64,000 nt of DNA from Diphasiastrum complanatum (Eukaryota > Streptophyta > Lycopodiopsida > Lycopodiales > Lycopodiaceae): assembly GCA_029204225.1 (NCBI GenBank), contig CM055107.1, forward strand, positions 47,736,585 through 47,800,584. Direction: 5' to 3'. This document shows, in pieces, positions 59,488 to 64,000 of this stretch (the first letter of the stretch is position 1; each line of letters begins with the position of its first letter). The notes beneath the pieces were generated by a model. The model saw only the letters and a list, made by a program, of their open reading frames with translations, made no database searches and was not told the origin of the DNA. Made by a program: the position numbers and the translations under genes.

Positions 59488-60174
59488 AACCCTAGTTAAT
59501 AAGTGAGAGGGATCTAGCACCCTGTGTGTGTAAGTCCAACCAGGTGATCACATAGTTATTTGATAATTAGAAAGTTAATAAAAGGACTTTAGGCCTTTTT
59601 TGCAGGACTTTTAATGTCGTAGGGCCTAAATGTCATGTTAGTGAATAAAGTTGGGACTCGCATCAAGATTGGTTCAAATTCAAACTCAAATTGGTTCCCT
59701 CCAATTATTGAATGTGTTCCCACTCTTTTTTAAAAGTTCGAATAGTCAGGGAAGTAGAAATGGGCCAATAGTATTTTGAGGCCAAGGCCCTCCTCTCCAC
59801 TATAAATAGGGGCTTACTCGAGTTGCTCCTCGTGTTCAAATCTTCATTTCAATATAAGCAGATTGGCTCTCTTATGGAATGGACTTGTGAATGTCCATGC
59901 TCTCGAGCTCCTTTCCTCCATCTCTCATGCTTTTGTTGTATTTTGCTAATTGTTGGATCTGAATGTTATTGAAATTGTTATTTCTTATGCTTTTCGTGAG
60001 AGAGAGAGAGGGGGAGAGAGAGAGAAACAAATATCTATCATTGTGGATCATAGGGTTAATGGATGTAGTGTTAATTGTGTAGTGTTTAATGCTTAGGGTT
60101 AATGGATGTTAGAGTTTGATGTGGATCTTCCATACATGCTGAATTCTAAGATATGCTATCGCTCTCGTGGGATT
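59488..60174 (+). repeat. LTR copy, about 690 bp, inverted partner of 53,071-53,768
   Basis: Contains a CCAAT box (59,764-59,769), TATAAATAGGGGC (59,801) and a GA tract near 60,000. Repeated GGGTTAATGGATG words occur near the end. It lies directly after the decayed copia and could be its 3' LTR. A degraded PBS-like TGCTATCGCTCTCGTGGGAT at the end instead suggests an independent 5' LTR. Confidence 0.7.
59801..59808 (+). promoter_or_regulatory. LTR TATA box
   Basis: TATAAATA followed by GGGGC, 37 bases after the CCAAT box. Same arrangement in the inverted partner. Confidence 0.7.
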
Positions 60175-60397
60175 GTCGCAACTTACCAAACCAAAAAAAT
60201 AAGATTTATTTTTGAAGTCCAGCGAAATGGAAGTGTAAAGCTGGTTGTCTGGTGACATTTCTGGGTAGGCGGCCAATACCGCCACTGAGAATGGTACAAA
60301 CAAATACCAAGACAGTTAATCAGAAAGCTCAACCAAGAAATCCAGATTCTAGAGAAGAGTAACAACTCAGAATGATTATCGAGTAATGATTGCATGT

Positions 60398-60806
60398 TGT
60401 TGGAACATGCACATTTATACTCATCTTTTATTAGAGACCGCTTAACGGTAGATTTCTACATAAACCGACATAATTGTGATAAAAATTCTTTAAAGGTGAT
60501 TATCAGAATGTATTGGAGTAAATCTACAATTAGGTAGTGACATCTACAAAATTTACTGAAAGAACATCCTAATTGCCTTGAGATTCACACTAGTTGCCTC
60601 TATATTGCTATTGATAAATAGTAAAGCCATCCACTAACCTATCCAAGAACTATCATCTCTCAATTATTCTCAATATAATTATTTACTCATACTTAGTGTG
60701 ATTCATCAACCACCCACCCTTCCTTATACTACTTAGAGCAAAGGATTTATGATGGTATTTTGGCAACTCAGGCTTGCCATCCTCACAAGCTATTATATCT
60801 CTAACA
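60398..60806 (-). repeat. Family D LTR, full copy (409 bp)
   Basis: TG...CA in both senses: minus strand TGTTAGAGATATAATAGC to GTTCCAACA. It follows the copia RT/RNase H remnants 60,807-62,261 in element sense, so it is their 3' LTR. Fragments occur at 42,010 and 45,857. Confidence 0.75.
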
Positions 60807-62261
60807 TATAGACATTTACTTTGAAGCTACCACATCTGATTCATCAAAGTATTTGGTGCTAGTGTTTTTTATGTGCAGTTTCTAAATTTATTTTCCTTGG
60901 GAGTGAACTGGTGTTGCTTTCTGAAAGTGACCACAATATCATCCCATACATCAGCACTCCGAATTGCATCCTTGAAAAATTATGATGGCACTCATTTTCG
61001 TAATATGTTAATAGGCCTATGAGAAACTACAATCTCTTAAGAGTGGCGCCCATATAAATCATTCAGAGCTTGAGAGTAACCAAAATGAAGAATTGGAAGT
61101 GTTATATTCAAACCTAAAAAGACATGTACATATTTTTGGGAAAACTTGTACATGGGTTAGTATTTACATGACACGTGTTGCAACAACGTGGCCTTGGTAA
61201 TTATGAAAACCTCGAAAACTAGACTTTTATAATACAAAAGTTGGCAATCAATGTCTTCTCATAAAGAAGGTGATACAAAAATAGGCATCTAGCAGATCGA
61301 GTCCTAGTTGGAACCTGATTATAGATTGTGGTCTCTTTCTATATCTTTTTCTTGCTAAATCTTATTCTCTCCTAGGATTTTTCTCAACAATATTGCTTCA
61401 CCGAGTTGTGTTGATGAGGACCTTGTTCTCAACTTCTAAAAGGGGCCACACCACTATGTTATGCTTACTATCAAAAAATATGAGATTCTCATTTCCTACA
61501 TGGAACATATACCTTTGATAGTCATGTTGCTTCCCTAGTGAATAATAGTGGTTTAACTTGCGCTACTTATTTTCACTAACATACAATGAACCGTTGAGAT
61601 GTATTCTTGACATACCTCAAATTTTACTTTGTTGTCTTTCAATAATCTTCAGAAGAAGACATCGTGAGTTGACACACCAACCGAAAAAAAAGCTAATGTG
61701 TACTACTAATTGATGTACAAAGTGATATCCACAAGGGATGTAAAAATCCAACATAGGCAATTTAACATGAACCTTGATAGGTGTATTCCTTTGCTTGCAT
61801 GCCTCCATATGGAACAGATTGAGCAATTTACTGACACGCGTAGTCTACGTAAGTCCAATACCTTGCTCCTTTAGCCGTATTTCAACTTGCAAGCAGTAGT
61901 AAATAAGGTCAAGTCTGTGATATCAAACTAATTACATAGATCTGTTTTCACTACATTTAGCAAATCTTTGATTATTTGCTTTCAAATTCAAATCATCAAC
62001 ATACATCACAATCAAAATAAAACAAGAACGTTGAGGTATTATATATCCAAGGTCATGCCATAATGGTTAAAAAGTTGCAAGAGCTTATATAACAATCACC
62101 ACCACAAAAGTAGTTACAGTTCTGATAATCGAAGAACTATGATTGCATATTGGGATTTAAAATGACTAAGAATTGTGTATCAAATGATTTTGCCAACAAA
62201 GAGATGATGTTCATTTCATAATAGTTTCTTGCAATGAGTTTCACACTTTGACCACAAAATA
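60807..62261 (-). pseudogene. Decayed copia RT/RNase H end (family D, copy 2)
   Basis: Inverted relative of 40,230-42,009. The best coding trace is the frame 61,617-61,826: LNLFHMEACKQRNTPIKVHV, the copia LLxxFxMxxCKxxxTP motif after the RT thumb. Lacks the 302-base GAG-pre-integrase segment of copy 1. Otherwise full of stops. Confidence 0.75.
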
Positions 62262-62733
62262 TGTCCGTGATTTTGAAATTTTAAAATTGGCAAAGATTCA
62301 TGAATATTCATGATCAATATTCACAATAATCACAACCAGTGCTCAAAATTCTCACGACTAGTATTCACAATAATCATGATCATTGTTCGCACTAATCATG
62401 ATCAATATCTAAGTTATTAGCTTTTCAATATAGGTGATTTTAGATACTCTCTTCAGACACATCTCATAAAAGTCAATCGATTCTTCATCCGATAAATGGA
62501 AGACATTTTGTAGATATCATGCAAAACAAGACACTACTAGAAACAATAAAATTATCAGAATATGTTATCACTTGTCATATTTGTTCATTCAAGCATGTGA
62601 GAGCGGAATAAGAAGAAGAAGAAGCTAGAACATGTGGAATCAAGCATGCATTATATCCTTTTAAGTCCCTTGTGACATATGTGATTATTATAATCATCTT
62701 GTGAGAATTCTTCATGAAGGCTACCAACAACCT
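62262..62733 (-). repeat. Shared non-coding segment 3' of copia fragment B
   Basis: Nearly identical to 35,337-35,850. A deletion of about 18 bases near 62,551 distinguishes the copies. Confidence 0.85.
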
Positions 62734-63049
62734 GCCGTTTTAGATCGGCAGATTGGTCGGACCATTTCATGAACAATCTGTCGCCAAAATGGCATTGGCA
62801 TAAAGAATATAGGCGGTCCATAACCACCCAACCTTTGCGGTTGGCGATTATGTTACCTTGAGGATTCACGTTGTAATACGGATATGTGGATGACTCTTCG
62901 GTAGGTGCGGGAGCCGCAGCCGCTTGTGAGAGACCCCCCTCATCTTGACTAAGCAAGCTTTGCAGTTGTGCTTTTTGCTCAGAAGATAACGATACATAGA
63001 AGTTTGAGACATGGTCTCCCGAGCTCACACCAGTGCCAGATCCCGACAT
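62651..63049 (-). CDS. Unrecognised ORF begun in the 327-bp insertion
   Basis: ATG 63,049 opens a 132-residue frame. Its first 105 residues come from the insertion and the rest from flanking repeat DNA. N terminus: MSGSGTGVSSGDHVSN; then a Gln/Ser-rich helix (LSSEQKAQLQSLLSQ) and an Ala/Pro stretch (QAAAAPAPTEE). An aromatic/basic segment follows (RKGWVVMDRLYSLCQCHFGD, RLFMKWSDQSADLKR). The last segment recalls N-terminal regions of plant DNA-transposon proteins, but I cannot name a family. The true downstream exon is missing. Confidence 0.4.
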   Translation of the reverse strand: MSGSGTGVSSGDHVSNFYVSLSSEQKAQLQSLLSQDEGGLSQAAAAPAPTEESSTYPYYNVNPQGNIIANRKGWVVMDRLYSLCQCHFGDRLFMKWSDQSADLKRQVVGSLHEEFSQDDYNNHICHKGLKRI

Positions 63050-63060
63050 GTTTTCTACAT
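62734..63060 (-). other. 327-bp coding insertion absent from copy A
   Basis: Where copy A reads CAACAACCT-TCATAAACAT (35,832-35,850), copy B has 327 extra bases between CAACAACCT (ends 62,733) and TCATAACAT (starts 63,061). The insert is GC-richer than its surroundings and carries almost a complete 5' coding exon on the minus strand. No terminal inverted repeat or target duplication is visible. Confidence 0.85.
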
Positions 63061-64000
63061 TCATAACATACAAACCATTACAATAAACCCTAATATATTG
63101 AAATGAAGAAAAAAAGAAAATCAAGTGGTTGTAAGAGATTTGCACTCAACTTCACAAGATGATAAGGATATAGTTGCTTGCCTATTTGATAGCCAAGAAA
63201 CCAAATTCCCTCCATGAAAAATTGTGTAAACACTTGTGGATTTCCTATTTATCCTGTCTCCTGCAAAATCTGAGTTTGAAAAAGCAACCAAAGTTAGATC
63301 TTCTCCTTTGTAGATCAATCCAAAGTCTAAGGTAGAAGATACATATCTCAAGATTCTTTTAGCCAACTTCCAATGATATATCTTTGGATCCTGCATGTGT
63401 TGGCTTAACTTATGCACACTAAAGCTTAGATCATACCTTGTCACATTTAACCATATAAGTGAGCCAATAATACTCCTATAAAGAGTGATGTCCTCAAAGG
63501 ATCTTTCATCATCTTTCATAGGAACTTTTACAATGTGCTCCATTGGTGTATCTATGCCTTTATAGTTTTCCATCTGAAATTTCTTAAGCATGGAAAGTGC
63601 ATATCTACTTTGACTTATGAAAGCATGTTCTTTCCAAAAGTCAATTTCTAGGCCTAAAATGTAGTGAAGAACTCCTAGATCTTGCATCTTAAATCCATAC
63701 CAAGTGCATACTTAGTTTCTTCAACTAGCTCCTCATTATTTCCACTAGAATGATATCATCTACATAGATGAGAAGAATAACCAGATTTTTATCTACAAAC
63801 TTAATATACAATGAAGGGTCATATTCACTAACACGAAATCTGAGTGATATGAGAAAGGAGTTGAGCGTTGTATACCAAGACCTTGGTGCTTGTTTTAGGT
63901 CATAGAGACTTTCGAACAAAAGACAAACTTTTGATTCTTCACCAACTTCCACAAATCCAGGTGGTTGCTCCATGTAGATCTCCTCCTCAAGGTAAACCAT
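63061..64000 (-). pseudogene. Ty1/copia pol fragment B (RT and RNase H), runs off the window
   Basis: Close duplicate of 35,880-36,790. The frame 63,725-64,000 carries YLEEEIYMEQPPGF, LYDLKQAPRSWY and LLIYVDDIIL. The frame 63,121-63,687 carries LGVLHYILGLEIDFW and ends ATISLSSCEVECKSLTTT. Two single-base deletions (near 63,699 and 63,748) that copy A does not have break the reading frame. The element is truncated at the same RNase H position as copy A. Confidence 0.9.

Overview
The window looks like angiosperm nuclear DNA. It is AT-rich and almost entirely nested or decayed LTR retrotransposons (Ty1/copia and Ty3/gypsy). Several primer-binding sites match plant initiator-Met tRNA (TGGTATCAGAGC), and there is one eight-exon gene with plant-style GT-AG introns. 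I see no rRNA or tRNA gene, CRISPR array or prokaryotic feature.

The one convincing intact cellular gene is a family 9 glycoside hydrolase (plant endo-1,4-beta-glucanase) on the minus strand at 42,698-45,247. It predicts 482 residues. It has a short reading frame just upstream that ends in a TGATG overlap with its start codon.

Layout: 1-3,176 is the 5' half of a minus-strand copia element, with LTR, PBS and decayed gag/protease/integrase. 3,177-6,420 is non-coding repeat debris. 6,421-18,402 is a large minus-strand non-autonomous Ty3-like element carrying only gag and protease between direct repeats of about 3.2 and 2.6 kb. These repeats behave as giant LTRs and themselves contain reading frames. 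18,403-23,200 holds tandem repeats, a small minus-strand membrane-protein ORF and a gag-only element. 23,230-28,350 has microsatellites, a decayed copia 3' end and exon-like fragments of an unidentified gene. 29,032-35,296 is a complete, young chromovirus with both LTRs and a GTAAG target duplication; it has no gag. 35,337-38,385 is a copia fragment almost identical to the one at 63,061-64,000. 39,400-42,328 and 60,398-62,733 are inverted relatives of one copia 3' end. 45,600-46,720 holds an orphan terminal exon and a MITE-like inverted repeat. 46,870-52,960 is a decayed plus-strand gypsy pol, interrupted by an internally deleted copia (to 49,431) and by a complete 576-bp TRIM element with a perfect TCTAG target duplication. 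53,071-60,174 is bounded by two inverted LTR copies; it encloses a broken gene joining a CACTA transposase-associated domain to a SET domain, plus a decayed copia.

No operon-like logic applies. The shared theme is mobile-element decay and derivation of non-autonomous forms: gag-pro only, pol without gag, a gag-RT deletion fusion, and a TRIM. Host sequence fragments are caught between them. The most noteworthy items are the TRIM, the gag-pro element with ORF-bearing giant LTRs, the gag-less chromovirus with a hairpin-repeat leader, the CACTA-domain/SET chimera, and the 327-bp coding insertion that separates the two copia copies. All alignments and identity counts were done by eye.
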